Notes: generated by a model not told the origin, from the letters alone. A stretch of 64,000 bases of DNA from G965276765 sp965276825 (GCA_965276825.1 OZ255630.1:2976001-3040000); one strand, 5' to 3'. Numbered from the stretch's first letter, positions 17,484 to 26,565 are shown. A program made the numbers and translations.

Positions 17484-17579
17484 TAGCTACTTGCTCCTGA
17501 AGAAGTCGGAGCAACTTCCCTTGTAGTACAACGGTTTTGGCTGGTCAGGATCCCTGGGTGCGGGGTCGAGTGATGGGAT

Positions 17580-17620
17580 GATGGCCCGGACCCCTTGTGC
17601 AAGAAGGGATACGGGCCATC
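17580..17620 (+). promoter_or_regulatory. Hairpin ending directly at the transposase ATG, copy 2
   Basis: GATGGCCCG (17580-17588) pairs with CGGGCCATC (17612-17620), with inner CCCTT/AAGGG pairing; the ATG is 17621-17623. It would mask the ribosome-binding region in a long read-through transcript. Confidence 0.65.
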
Positions 17621-19090
17621 ATGCTCCGAACCATAAACGCCTCGCCGACCTTGTGGGACGCGATCCTGCCGGAGTGCTGTCTCGGGTTGCCTCCCGGGCT
17701 GGCCGCCGTCGACGTGTTGTTGGACGATCCGAGGTTCTTCGCCCCGTTCGTGCCGTTCTTCTCGGCCCGGCAGGGTCGGCCGTCGATCCCGATCGAGACC
17801 TACCTGAGGATGATGTTCCTCCGGTTCCGCTACAAGCTCGGCTTCGAGACGCTGTGCGCGGAGGTGTCGGACTCGATCGCGTGGCGGCGGTTCTGTCGGA
17901 TCTCGCTCGACACCGCCGTCCCGCACCCGACGACCCTGTTGAAGATCACCGCCCGGTGCGGACCTGGCCTGATCGACGGGTTGAACGAAGCCCTGCTGGC
18001 CAAAGCCGCCGACGCGAAGCTCGTCCGGCTCGACAAGGTGCGGGTCGACACCACCGTGGTCGAGGCGAACGTTGCCTATCCGACCGACAGCGGTCTGCTC
18101 GGCAAGGGCGTCGCCGCCCTGCGCCGTCTGGTCATGGTCGTCAAGGTGGCCGGGCTGGCGAAGTCGACCCGGTTCCGGGACCGGGGCCGGTCGGTGCGCC
18201 GGCGGGCCCATGACGTGGCCGTGTGGCTGCGTCGCCGCAACGATGACGCCAAAGCCGAGGTGCTGGCCATCACCGACCAGCTCGCCGACCTCGCCGAGCT
18301 CACCATCGCCGACGCCCGCCAGGTCGCCGTCAACGCCCGACGGACCCTCCGACGCCGGGGAGCACCCGGTTCGGGACGGGCCCTCCAGGCGCTGGCCGAG
18401 ATCGACCGGGTCTCGGATCTGCTCGAGGCAATCGTGGCCCAGACCCGGCTGCGCGTCGCCGGCGGCGTCCCTGACGGTGCCTCCCGGATCGTCTCCCTGC
18501 ACGATTCTGATGCTCGACCGATCCGCAAGGGCCGCCTCGGCCGGCCCGTCGAGTTCGGCTTCAAGGCCCAGGTCGCTGACAACGTCGACGGGATCATCGT
18601 CGACCACACCGTGATGATCGGCAACCCGCCGGACGCCCCCATGCTCGCCCCCGCCATCGCCGCAGTCAAAGCCCGGTTCGGGCGGGCCCCGAGGGCGGTC
18701 ACCGCTGATCGTGGCTACGGCGAAGCCGGCGTCGATGACGCCCTGGTCGGCCTCGGCGTCAAGACCGTCGCCATCCCCAGGAAGGGACGTCCCGGCCCGG
18801 CACGCACCAGCGTCCAGCGTGGCCGCGGATTCGTGCGCCTCGTCAAGTGGCGGACCGGGAGCGAAGCGCGCATCTCGTGCCTGAAACGGGACTACCTGTG
18901 GCGGCGGACCCTCTTCGACGGCCACAGCGGCGCCCAGACCTGGTGCGGGTGGGGTGTCCTCGCCCACAACTCGAGCAAAGTCGCCGCCCTCGCCGGCAAG
19001 CCCGCCGGCCGAGGCGATCAACGATCACGGCCGGAGCGGGCAGGCAGTGAGCCACCCAATCCTGGCGGGACCCCGACGTCTGCTGCCTGA
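17621..19090 (+). CDS. IS transposase (DUF772 / DDE type), copy 2
   Basis: This is identical in amino-acid sequence to the transposase at 4180-5649; see that entry for domains. The start is again taken at the ATG directly after the hairpin. Identity of the two copies implies a recent duplication or gene conversion. Confidence 0.88.
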   Translation: MLRTINASPTLWDAILPECCLGLPPGLAAVDVLLDDPRFFAPFVPFFSARQGRPSIPIETYLRMMFLRFRYKLGFETLCAEVSDSIAWRRFCRISLDTAVPHPTTLLKITARCGPGLIDGLNEALLAKAADAKLVRLDKVRVDTTVVEANVAYPTDSGLLGKGVAALRRLVMVVKVAGLAKSTRFRDRGRSVRRRAHDVAVWLRRRNDDAKAEVLAITDQLADLAELTIADARQVAVNARRTLRRRGAPGSGRALQALAEIDRVSDLLEAIVAQTRLRVAGGVPDGASRIVSLHDSDARPIRKGRLGRPVEFGFKAQVADNVDGIIVDHTVMIGNPPDAPMLAPAIAAVKARFGRAPRAVTADRGYGEAGVDDALVGLGVKTVAIPRKGRPGPARTSVQRGRGFVRLVKWRTGSEARISCLKRDYLWRRTLFDGHSGAQTWCGWGVLAHNSSKVAALAGKPAGRGDQRSRPERAGSEPPNPGGTPTSAA

Positions 19091-19259
19091 CCCGGCCAGG
19101 ACGGCTTCACCCGACGCGCCCCGACGGTCCCGAACGGACCGAAAAGGCCGCCGGGAGAAGCCAAAACGGCCGGACGGCAGCCCCACACGACCACACGCCC
19201 GGCAATCAGCAGAAACTAGACGTCCGACCCCACGACTTCTTCAGGACGAAGTAGCTAGT

Positions 19260-19370
19260 GGGCATCCGGCCCGTCGTCGGCGCCGGCGTCGCCAGGGCAA
19301 GACCGACGCTCTCGACGCCGAGCGCATCGCCCGCGAGACCTCGCTGACCAGCTGCTGCCCCGGGCGTTAA
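19260..19370 (+). pseudogene. IS110-family transposase fragment
   Basis: Just outside IS copy 2 one plus frame reads RRRRRQGKTDALDAERIARET, matching the first part of the DEDD domain in IS110 transposases, where K-x-D-x-x-D-A-x-x-x-A is conserved. It stops at TAA 19368-19370, only about 35 codons in. The remaining 90 percent is missing, so IS copy 2 landed in, or recombined at, an older IS110 wreck. Confidence 0.6.
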
Positions 19371-19461
19371 CGACGCCGCCAGTGCGCGACGTGGACGAGG
19401 TTCTGATCGCTGTACTTCAGGGATGCTCTCATCAGTCCAGCCTCTGGCGAGCTCCATAGGG

Positions 19462-19523
19462 TGGACCGCCCGGCGGTGATCCTGTAGAGGCCGCATGGCG
19501 TGGCCTCCAAGGAGGTCACTATG
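19462..19523 (+). repeat. Conjugative-element leader repeat, copy A (double hairpin plus strong RBS)
   Basis: The segment has a palindrome ACCGCC-C-GGCGGT, a second stem GAGGCC (19487-19492) with GGCCTC (19502-19507), then AAGGAGGTCACT and the ATG at 19521. A very similar segment precedes the gene at 24126. See copy B. Confidence 0.7.
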
Positions 19524-20607
19524 AGGCCGACGCTGTCGACCGAGCAGCGGAAGGCGCAGGCGGCGGCGAAGATCGCCGAGGCGCAGCAGACCTTGGCGGC
19601 CGAGGTGGCCAAGGTCATCACCGGCGACGACTGGCGGCGCTTCTTGGACTTCCAGTCCAAGCTGCATGCCTACAGCCCGAACAACGTGATGCTCGTCGCC
19701 GCCCAGCACGCCCAGGCCGTCGCGGACGGGCTGGTCCCTGCCGGCCAGCCCACTGCCCTGGCGGGACACCACACCTGGAGAGCCCTCGGGCGGACCGTCG
19801 ACAGGGGGCAGCACGGCTACGCGATCCTCGCCCCGTGCCCCTACGACCGCCGCGTCGCGTTGGACTCGACCGGTCAGGCCCGCCCGCTCGCCAAGGGCGA
19901 GACGCCCGGCGCCGGGCGAGCGGGTGGAGAGCTGCCGGGTTTTGGCCGGGTTCCGGGTCGAGCACGTCTTCGACGTCTCACAAACTTCCGGCGCGCCCCT
20001 GCCAGAACCGCCCCACCCGACCCTGCTGGTCGGCGAGGCACCCGCCGGGCTCGGGGCGGCCGTGCTGGCGATGATCGAGGAGCGAGGCTTCCGGGTCGAC
20101 ACCGTCGCCGACGCCGCAGCGCCGCAGCGGGCGAACGGCCAGACCAACTGGGGATCTCGGACGGTGCTGATCCGCGCCGACATGGACGACGCCGCCATGG
20201 TCAAAACGCTGATCCACGAGGCGGCGCACTGTCTGTTACACGAGGGTCCACCCGGCCAGTACCTGCCCCGGCCGGTCAAGGAGGTCGAGGCCGAGTCGGT
20301 CGCCTACGTCGTCACCTCGGTCCACGACATGCCCACCGACGGCTACAGCTTCCCCTACGTCGCCGGCTGGGCGGCCAACAACGCTGCTAAGGCCGTCACC
20401 GCCACCCAGAGCCGTGTTGCCACCGCGGCACGGCAGATTATCGACACCAGTTCCGCTCCCCACCTTGGCGGTGGCCGGCCACCGCGTGTCGACCACGCGG
20501 TGGCCGTCGTCCAGGGCCGCCGGGAAGGGATAGGTGCCCGCCTCGGTGCATCGACGGAGGACCCTGTCGCGCGCGAGCCGGCAGCACAGGCAGGGGTCGC
20601 GCTGTGA
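19521..20607 (+). pseudogene. ArdC-like protein (ssDNA-binding domain plus metallopeptidase), frameshifted
   Basis: The ATG at 19521 follows AAGGAGGTCACT. The first 130 residues match the N-terminal ArdC/DUF1738-like domain (FLDFQSKLHAYSPNNVMLVA, TWRALGRTVDRGQHGYAILAP). Near 19920 the frame breaks; the rest continues in the next frame as LAGFRVEHVFDVSQTSG and a zinc metallopeptidase domain with LIHEAAHCLLHEGP (HExxH) and VEAESVAYVV. The span is one base over a multiple of three. ArdC proteins travel on conjugative elements, where they can protect incoming DNA from restriction. As written, it would make only the N-terminal domain. The downstream gene overlaps its stop. Confidence 0.8.
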
Positions 20608-21079
20608 CACCCGAGCGTCTCGCCGCCGCCCTCCTCACTCAGGCTGACGGCTCCTCCCCGCCGAGGCGGCGGTCAGCTTGCTCATCGAGCACCGCAGCTG
20701 GCTGGCCCGGGCGGACTTCCGCGTTTTCGTCGATGTCGCAGCTTCGTTCCGCGACGACCGGGTGCTGTTGGCGTCGGTCGAATGGGAGGCGGTGCTCGCC
20801 GCGAACCTGGCCGCCTCGACGAGCGAAACCCAGATGCTGACGGTCGTCGCGGAACTTGCCGGCGTCCACACCGGCCGGGCTCTTCACGATCTACTGGGGG
20901 GCCTGGACCGTGCCAATACGAGCCTGGTGATCCGGGCGGTCCTCCACGCCCAGTACGGCGCCGACGCCTTACCAGTGACCGTCACTTCCTTCCTCAGGGT
21001 CGAGACGAACGACATGCTCGACCCGAGTGAGCCCTCGTCGGCTGGCGGCTGGGCGGAGCCCGAAGGCCCGACGCTGTGA
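20604..21079 (+). pseudogene. Conjugative-element hypothetical gene, one-base deletion near 5' end
   Basis: The GTG at 20604 overlaps the previous stop. It begins MTPERLAAALLTQADGSSP, then a base appears to be missing near 20655 (in CTCCCCGCCGAG). The next frame gives the body: AEAAVSLLIEHRSWLARADF, VLLASVEWEAVL, LTVVAELAGVHTG, LVIRAVLHAQYG. The total span (476 bases) is one short of a multiple of three. The body is largely helical with no motif I know; its position between ardC-like and traG-like genes suggests a conserved element gene. Confidence 0.6.
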
Positions 21080-21308
21080 GCAACCTCCCGCCCACCAATC
21101 CCGCCTCGGGTTGGGCCGGCGGCCGCAACGACTGATCGTGCTCCGAGACGAGTGCTGCGACCACGGCGGGACCCACTGGCGTGGCGCTGCCGACGAAGCG
21201 CTCGACGGGCGGGGCGTCGTACGGGCCGGTCTGGCCGACCACGCCGGTCGTCTTCGCGGTGAGGTTGCTCCCGGTGGTTGGGACGGTTCGGGACCGGAGG
21301 CGGCGTGA
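21077..21308 (+). pseudogene. Small hypothetical element gene, frameshifted (tentative)
   Basis: The GTG at 21077 overlaps the previous stop. It starts MSNLPPTNPASGWAGGRND and stops. One frame over, translation continues as LIVLRDECCDHGGTHWRG and GVVRAGLADHAGRLRGEVAP to a TGA at 21306-21308, overlapping the traG-like start. Tight overlaps on both sides and protein-like composition support a real former gene, but I recognise no family. Confidence 0.4.
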
Positions 21309-23113
21309 CGGACCGCCAACCGTCTGCCGGAACCGACGTGGCCCTCGCCGGCCTTCTCGGCGCCGCCGGGCTCGCCGGGCTGCTCTATGCCGGTGCGGCA
21401 GGTTCGGCGTGACTGGCCGGCCATCGCGTCCCCCGTGCCGGGCTGCTCGACGGGTTCGTGGCCTTCGAGCATGCTGGTGATCCTTCGGCCGCTTGGGGGG
21501 TGCCGGTCAGCCCGGCGGTCCTCTACTGGACGGTCACCGCGTTGGCCGTCGTTGTTGCCGAGTTCGTCGCCTACGGGGGGTGGCGGCTGTGGCGAACGGC
21601 GGGTTCGCCGGCCCAGTCCGTCGACCCGTCTCGAGCCGACGGGCTCGCCACCAAGGCAGAGGTGCGCCGAGCGGCAGGCGGGAAAATGTTGCTAGCTCGG
21701 TCGGCGACGTTGCGGCCGTCGATGCGCCGTCCCCGGCCGAGCGATGTCGGCTACCGGCTGGGCACGGCGAGGAGGGTCGGATGTTGGGCGTCGGTCGAGG
21801 ACTCCGTCCTGGTGCTGGGCCCGCCGCGGTCGGGGAAGGGCATGAATGTGGTCATCCCGATGATCCTCGACGCTCCCGGTGCGCTGGTCACCACCTCGAC
21901 CCGTCCGGACAACCTGGCCGTCACCCTCGCGGCCCGAGCCGGGCGGGGTCCGGTGATGGTCTTCGACCCCCAACGCCTCGCCCTGGCGCCAGGCCTGCCG
22001 GCCTCGCGCTGGTCGCTGGTCCGGGGCTGCGAGCACGCCCAGACGGCGATGATCCGCGCCGAGGCCCTCGTCGCGGAGGGCGGCAAGTCGGGGGTGGAGA
22101 ACGGTAGTTTCTGGCGGGCCCAGGCCGTGTCGGTCACCGTTGTCTGCTGCATGCTGCCGCCCTCGACGGCCGCCCGCCTGCCGACCTGTACCGTGGTCGC
22201 ACTCGGCGGGATCGGCGAAGGAGGCCACGACGGTCCTGGCCACCCATCCGCAGGCGACACCGGGCTGGGACCGGGCGTTGGATGCGATCATCTCCGCCGA
22301 TCAGCGCACCCGGGACTCCACCTGGGCGATGGTCGCCAACACCTTCGCCCCCCTCGCCGACCCGGCCGTCCTCGCCGCCGTCAGCCCCGCCGAAGGCCGG
22401 GAGTTCGACCCGTTGGCGTTCCTGGCCCTGCGAGGCAGCGTCTACCTCCTCGGCACCGCCACCGGCGCCTCCGCCACCGCGTCGCTGGTGGCCGCGCTGA
22501 TCGAGGACCTGATCGACGCCGCCCGCCGTCTCGCCGCCTGTTCGGCCGGTCAGCGTCTCGACCCTCCGCTGGCGCTGGTACTCGACGAGGCCGCGAACTA
22601 CCCCCTCCTCTCCCTGCCAGCGCTCATGTCCGAGGGCGGCGGGTCGGGGATCACCACCGTCGCCGTCCTCCAATCCTTGGCCCAGGCGAGGGACCGGTGG
22701 GGACGCGAGGCGGGCGGGGCGATCTGGGACTCCGCCATCGCCAAGGTGATCCTCGGGGGGTCCGCCAACGCGGACGATCTGGGCGACATCTCCCGGCTCA
22801 TCGGCGACCGCCGGGTCACCGAATGGTCCGAACCCGCGGGGCCGGGGCCGCCGGCCGGTCCGTCAGCTCGACTACCCGGCACCGGCCGATCCTCGAACCC
22901 TCCCAGCTGCGCCGCCTACCCGTCGGCACCGGACTGCTGCTGCGCTCCGCCGCGCCGATCGTGATGATCCTCCAACCCTGGACCGCCCGGCGCGACGCCG
23001 CCGACCTGAACGGCGGCCGCCAGCACTGGGAACAGACAGCTCGTACAGGAGCAGTGGGAGTCGAGACGGCGCCCGGCGAGATGGCGCCCGTCGATGGGCC
23101 CGGCGATGCGTGA
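21305..23113 (+). pseudogene. TraG/VirD4-type conjugative coupling ATPase, broken
   Basis: It starts at the GTG at 21305 with a hydrophobic N-terminus (VALAGLLGAAGLAGLLYAG). A TGA at 21410-21412 interrupts the frame, and the same frame then continues with a second membrane segment (YWTVTALAVVVAEFVAYGG) and the Walker A region LVLGPPRSGKGMNVVIPM. Breaks near 22140 and 22195 shift frame (HAAALDGRPPADLYR, then SAGSAKEATTVLATHP), with Walker B-like LALVLDEAANYPLLSLPAL following. A last break near 22850 returns to the first frame for LEPSQLRRLPVGTGLLLRS. In working elements this hexameric ATPase brings relaxosome DNA to the transfer channel. This copy cannot be made whole. Confidence 0.85.
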
Positions 23114-23483
23114 CCCCCAGCCGGGTCTGGCCTGGTCACGCCGGCGGGTGTCGCGCCGGGCCGAGTACGCCTCGTGGATGGCCAGCGCCCGATGACAGGC
23201 CCGACGGCAACAATGGCTGCAGCACTGGATGGCCGCCCACGGCAGTGAACCGACCTGTGTGGTCTGCGGGAAACCGTGGAGCCTGCGCCGTGGCGATCTC
23301 CACCATCGCAGCTACGACCGGCTCGGCCATGAAGCCGACTACGACCTGGTCCCCCTCGACCGCACCTGCCACGCCCGGCTGCACCAGGTCCTGGACTCCC
23401 ACCCGGCCTGGCGCCGCGCCGGGCGTGCACACGCCACCGACGTGATCGTCGGCCGGCTCTGCCACACCAACCAGGAAACCTGA
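23106..23483 (+). pseudogene. HNH-endonuclease-like small protein with an internal stop
   Basis: The ATG at 23106 overlaps the traG-like stop. The frame is MRDPQPGLAWSRRRVSRRAE, then YASWMASAR, a TGA at 23193-23195, then QARRQQWLQHW and a zinc/HNH-like body (CVVCGKPWSLRRGDLHHRSY, LVPLDRTCHARLHQVLDSHP). Cys pairs and the LHH motif resemble HNH proteins found on actinobacterial integrative elements. An internal ATG at 23229 could still start the body, so a shortened product is possible. The stop sits where a Trp (TGG) or Arg (CGA) codon could have been. Confidence 0.7.
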
Positions 23484-23485
23484 CC

Positions 23486-24265
23486 ATGCCAGAAGAACAG
23501 ACCGGCCGTGGCCGTGGCCATGGCCAGCTCGACCAGCTGACCCAGCTCATCGGCGACCGCGTCGACGCTGCCGCCCTCCACGACGCCGGCTTCGACGCTG
23601 CCGGCTTCGACGACGCGGACTTTGACGGGACCGACTTCGGCGATGTTCCTGCCCCGACGCACTGGCCGTTGCTCCCCTCCGCCGACACCGCAGCAGAGTG
23701 GAACCAGCTACGGGGCTGGGTGGAGGGTCTCAAGGACCGGTTCGGGCATCTCGACCATAATGTGATCCCACGGTGCTGGTGGCGGTACAACGACCACGTC
23801 GAAGCGCTCAGCGCCCTACGAGACCACGAGCGATCCAGTTTCACGTCGACCGCCCCGGCCACCGCCCCGGCGGACTGGTTCCGGGCGCTCCGGGACATCA
23901 CCGCCCTGCTCAAAGCCTGGACTGCGGAGCTGGGCTGCGGTGCCACCCACACCGACCCGCCCACCCCGCTCCGCGGCGACGATCGCGCCGAGTGGGAACG
24001 GTTCGTCACCGCCAACGTGGCCCGGCGGGCCGACGCGGAGATCGACCAGGCCGCCCAAGAGCCTGGACCGCCCAGCGGTGACCGTACAGAGGCCGCACAC
24101 CGCGGCCTCCACCAAGGAGGTCACCATGGACGAGACAAACCGCCCCGGACAGCCACCACGGCCGTCCCGACACCGCCGGAAGCGCCGGCGGCTCCTCCGA
24201 CCGGGCCGTCACCCGGCCGTCCGAGCAGGCCGGCCGCACCCACGGGAATCAGGAACCGGCTGTGA
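23486..24265 (+). CDS. Conserved-type conjugative-element hypothetical protein
   Basis: An ATG right after the HNH-like stop opens a 259-codon frame. Residues 1-55 are acidic with DAAGFDDADFDGTDFGD repeats. The middle (WNQLRGWVEGLKDRFG, VIPRCWWRYNDHVEALSALR, DWFRALRDITALLKAW, WERFVTANVARRADAEID) has the Trp-rich helical pattern of a protein family common beside traG-like genes in actinobacterial elements; its job is unknown. From about residue 195 the frame passes through leader repeat B and into the next gene, with low-complexity residues, so the original stop was probably near 24065 and has been lost. Confidence 0.6.
   Translation: MPEEQTGRGRGHGQLDQLTQLIGDRVDAAALHDAGFDAAGFDDADFDGTDFGDVPAPTHWPLLPSADTAAEWNQLRGWVEGLKDRFGHLDHNVIPRCWWRYNDHVEALSALRDHERSSFTSTAPATAPADWFRALRDITALLKAWTAELGCGATHTDPPTPLRGDDRAEWERFVTANVARRADAEIDQAAQEPGPPSGDRTEAAHRGLHQGGHHGRDKPPRTATTAVPTPPEAPAAPPTGPSPGRPSRPAAPTGIRNRL
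24064..24128 (+). repeat. Conjugative-element leader repeat, copy B
   Basis: Matches copy A at 19462 over about 60 bp: TGGACCGCCC, one changed base, GCGGTGA, a few changes, AGAGGCCGC. A perfect 8-bp stem follows, GAGGCCGC (24089-24096) with GCGGCCTC (24102-24109) and loop ACACC, then AAGGAGGTCACC and the ATG at 24126. Changes in the arms of the two copies largely keep pairing. Confidence 0.7.
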
Positions 24266-24482
24266 TGGGCCGGCCCACATCCCGCCACCAGACCAACTGA
24301 CGGCATCCGGGCTGCGCCGAGCCGTCAAAGCTGCTGCCGGCGTGGAACTGCCCCTCGAGTTCAGCCAAGCCGTCGCCGCCGACGGCCTTGCCCGCACCAT
24401 CGCGCTCGGTGTCACTCGCCTAGCCACACCACCCCACCCGTCCCCGACCCGGCGTCGGAGGCGGCAGCGGCCGAGGAGGTGA
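24126..24482 (+). CDS. Hypothetical conjugative-element protein
   Basis: The ATG at 24126 lies behind the strong AAGGAGGTCACC site of leader repeat B. The 118-residue product has a very basic N-terminus (PRPSRHRRKRRRLLRPGRHP) and a more ordered part (ASGLRRAVKAAAGVELPLEF, ADGLARTIALGVTRLA). It ends in a second Arg-rich tail. I recognise no family. The low-complexity ends suggest frameshifts here also; the leader and the overlap with neighbours are the main support for a gene. Confidence 0.45.
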   Translation: MDETNRPGQPPRPSRHRRKRRRLLRPGRHPAVRAGRPHPRESGTGCDGPAHIPPPDQLTASGLRRAVKAAAGVELPLEFSQAVAADGLARTIALGVTRLATPPHPSPTRRRRRQRPRR

Positions 24483-24483
24483 C

Positions 24484-24985
24484 GTGGTAAGCCGGCACCA
24501 GACCAACCAGCCCACCCCGCCCCGCCTGACCGTCATCGCCTGGCTCGACCCGGTCATCGAAACCCACGGCCACCGCCCGGGGGGCCCCGTACGTCGAAGC
24601 GGTCTGGCTCGGCGTGCTCGGCCCGTCGGCCACCTGGGCGTGGCAACGACTCGCCCGTCTCGCCGGCACCCGACCCGGCGTCACCATCGACACCACCGAC
24701 CTCGCCACCAGCCTCGGACTCGGCAGCAACCTCGGGCCCAACGCGGCGGTCTCCCGCACCCTGGCCCGTCTCGTCGCCTTCGGCGCCGCCCGACGCGGCG
24801 CCGACACCCTCGCCGTACGACTCGCGCTCCCCGACCTCCCCGCACGCCGCGCCGCCACCCTGTCACCCACCGGCCGCCTCGCCCATGACCGTCTCAGCCG
24901 CGCGCACCTCCCCATGCGGCCGGCAACCACGCTGGCGGCAGAGGCAGCGGCGAACCTCGAGCAGCCCGCAGGAGTGGCACTGTGA
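24484..24985 (+). pseudogene. Hypothetical element gene, frameshifted (helix-turn-helix-like body)
   Basis: The GTG at 24484 starts RLTVIAWLDPVIETHGHRP, then a GGGGGG run near 24585 breaks the frame. The next frame continues APYVEAVWLGVLGPSATWAW, then TTDLATSLGLGSNLGPNAAV and SRTLARLVAFGAARR, ending at 24985. The span (502 bases) has one base too many. The central part looks like a winged helix, and such genes commonly precede the primase gene in this type of element. The frame overlaps the primase start by 4 bp. Confidence 0.6.
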
Positions 24986-26319
24986 CCGGCCCGTCGCCCA
25001 TCCGAGCCGCCCGGGACCGTCACCTCCTCGCGGATGTCGCCCGACGCATCGGCATCCACCTCGACATCGACACCGGAACCGTCACCGTCCGCTGCCCACT
25101 TCCATCCCACGGCCACCCCGACCGCACCCCCTCCCTACGCCTCTACCTCGACGGTCACCGCTACTACTGTTTCGGCTGCGCCGCCAAGGGCGACGTGATC
25201 CAATGGGCCCAAGACACCCAACACATCAGCGTCGCCGCCGCCATCCGGGTGCTCGACGCGGGCAGGCCGCTCACCAACGCCTGGGCCGGCCAGGCCCTCC
25301 CAACAGGCGTCACGGGCCCGCGGTCGACGGTCAGCGACAAGCCCGGCTCATCAGAGCCGACCGGCCAGGCCGACATCCCCGACCCGGCCCGCACACCGGC
25401 CGAGCGTGTCCACGCCGCCCTCTGCGTCGCCTGGGACTACTACACGTCCCCGTCGCTGCACGTCCGGGCCGCCGCCTACCTCACCGGCCGTGGCATCCAC
25501 GTCGCGGTCCTCGAAGACCACACCGGCCGACCCGAAACCGGCCACACCCCCGCCCGGCCCGACGGGCTCGTGCGAGCCCTACGCTCTAGAGGTTTCGACG
25601 ACCACGAGATGGTTGACGCCGGCCTCGCCCGCCGCAGCCCCGGAGGCGGCCAGCTCAGCGACTTCTACCGCCAACGGGTCCTCATCCCCATCCGCCACGA
25701 CCAGCAGCGGATCGCCGGGCTCATCGGCCGCAACATCGGCGACCAACAGCGCTGGCCCAAATACAAGAACCCGCCCCGCACCGCCGTCTACGACAAATCC
25801 GTCAACCTCTACCAGCCCCTCACCGCCCCCACCGATCCGCAAGGTCAAGTCGTCATCGTTGAAGGCACACTGGACGCCATGGCCATCACGGTCGCCGCCA
25901 TCCGCGCCGGCCAGGCGCACCGGTTCTGCCCGATCACCCAATCCGGCCGAGAGCTATCCTCCACCCAGCTGAACCAGATTCTCACCATGCACCCCGCCGG
26001 CCCGGTCCTCGGCTTCGACGCCGACGTTGCGGGTCAGGAGTCCACCGCGCGCTTAGCCGCAGCGTTCGCCAAGACAGGACGGCCGCCGATGGTCGCCGTC
26101 CTGCCTCAGGGTGAGGATCCAGCCTCGTGGCTCCGAAGGGAGGGGGTATCCGGACTCCGTACATGGTCGCGAGAGAGCTACAGCGAGCGGCCGAGTGCGA
26201 CCTCGAGGGCTGAGAGGGCAAGGCTCCGACCGCTGCGGACACGGAGTGGCCGAGCGCGTCTTGGCTCGCCCGACGCAGCTATTGACGTTCCTGTCAGCCT
26301 GGAAGCGATGGAGATCTGA
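24982..26319 (+). CDS. DnaG-like primase (CHC2 zinc finger plus TOPRIM)
   Basis: A 445-residue protein with GTG start overlapping the previous stop. Residues 35-75 hold a CHC2 zinc ribbon (CPLPSHGHPDRTPSLRLY, then YYCFGCAAKGDVIQWA). The catalytic core follows: YRQRVLIPIRHDQQRIAGLI, KYKNPPRTAVYDKS, and TOPRIM motifs VVIVEGTLDAMAI and VLGFDADVAGQES. After EDPASWLRREG the final 60 residues are Arg/Ser-rich and unlike the family, so the true 3' end may have shifted frame. It likely primes element replication. It is the best preserved large gene of the element. Confidence 0.8.
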   Translation: MTGPSPIRAARDRHLLADVARRIGIHLDIDTGTVTVRCPLPSHGHPDRTPSLRLYLDGHRYYCFGCAAKGDVIQWAQDTQHISVAAAIRVLDAGRPLTNAWAGQALPTGVTGPRSTVSDKPGSSEPTGQADIPDPARTPAERVHAALCVAWDYYTSPSLHVRAAAYLTGRGIHVAVLEDHTGRPETGHTPARPDGLVRALRSRGFDDHEMVDAGLARRSPGGGQLSDFYRQRVLIPIRHDQQRIAGLIGRNIGDQQRWPKYKNPPRTAVYDKSVNLYQPLTAPTDPQGQVVIVEGTLDAMAITVAAIRAGQAHRFCPITQSGRELSSTQLNQILTMHPAGPVLGFDADVAGQESTARLAAAFAKTGRPPMVAVLPQGEDPASWLRREGVSGLRTWSRESYSERPSATSRAERARLRPLRTRSGRARLGSPDAAIDVPVSLEAMEI

Positions 26320-26320
26320 G

Positions 26321-26554
26321 GTGGCCTCGGAGATGCAACACCTACCCTCGCACACTGACCTTCCCGGCACGATCACGGTGCCAGAAGCAGCATGCTTGCT
26401 CGGGGTTTCGAAGTCGGCCGCCTACCGAGCCATCGACGCCCGCTTGGGTGGGGACGCCGGAGCTTGGCCCACGAACGTGATCCGTGTTGGCCGGACCCTT
26501 CGCATCCCGAGCGCCGAGCTTCGAGCGCTGCTCGGCGTCGGCTCGGCTGCGTAA
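26321..26554 (+). CDS. Excisionase-like helix-turn-helix protein
   Basis: A 77-residue protein from a GTG directly after the primase stop; an ATG at 26333 is an alternative. It contains a MerR/excisionase-type winged helix: TITVPEAACLLGVSKSAAYR, AIDARLGGD, and IRVGRTLRIPSAELRALLG, the standard pattern of actinobacterial Xis proteins. It lies 11 bp before the integrase start with GTAAGGAG between, so the two were co-transcribed. Its role would be to steer recombination towards excision. Confidence 0.85.
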   Translation: MASEMQHLPSHTDLPGTITVPEAACLLGVSKSAAYRAIDARLGGDAGAWPTNVIRVGRTLRIPSAELRALLGVGSAA

Positions 26555-26565
26555 GGAGAGACGCG

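Larger units (their letters stand above)
17484..19258 (+). mobile_element. Insertion sequence, copy 2
   Basis: The second copy of the element at 4012-5787, in opposite orientation, so the two transposases point away from the DNA between them. The left terminal repeat starts TAGCTACTTGCTCC at 17484 and the right ends in GAAGTAGCTA. The translated transposase is identical to that of copy 1 over all residues. Its right edge interrupts an IS110-type transposase remnant. Confidence 0.9.

Noticed and set aside
8075..23195. In-frame TGA codons at 8075, 21410 and 23193, some in places where Trp would fit, suggesting TGA recoding
   Set aside because: Many intact genes here end in TGA, and the same genes also carry frameshifts. 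Ordinary decay explains it.
26110..26319. Primase C-terminal 60 residues as a separate domain
   Set aside because: The stretch is Arg/Ser-rich without conservation and is best explained by a late frame change.
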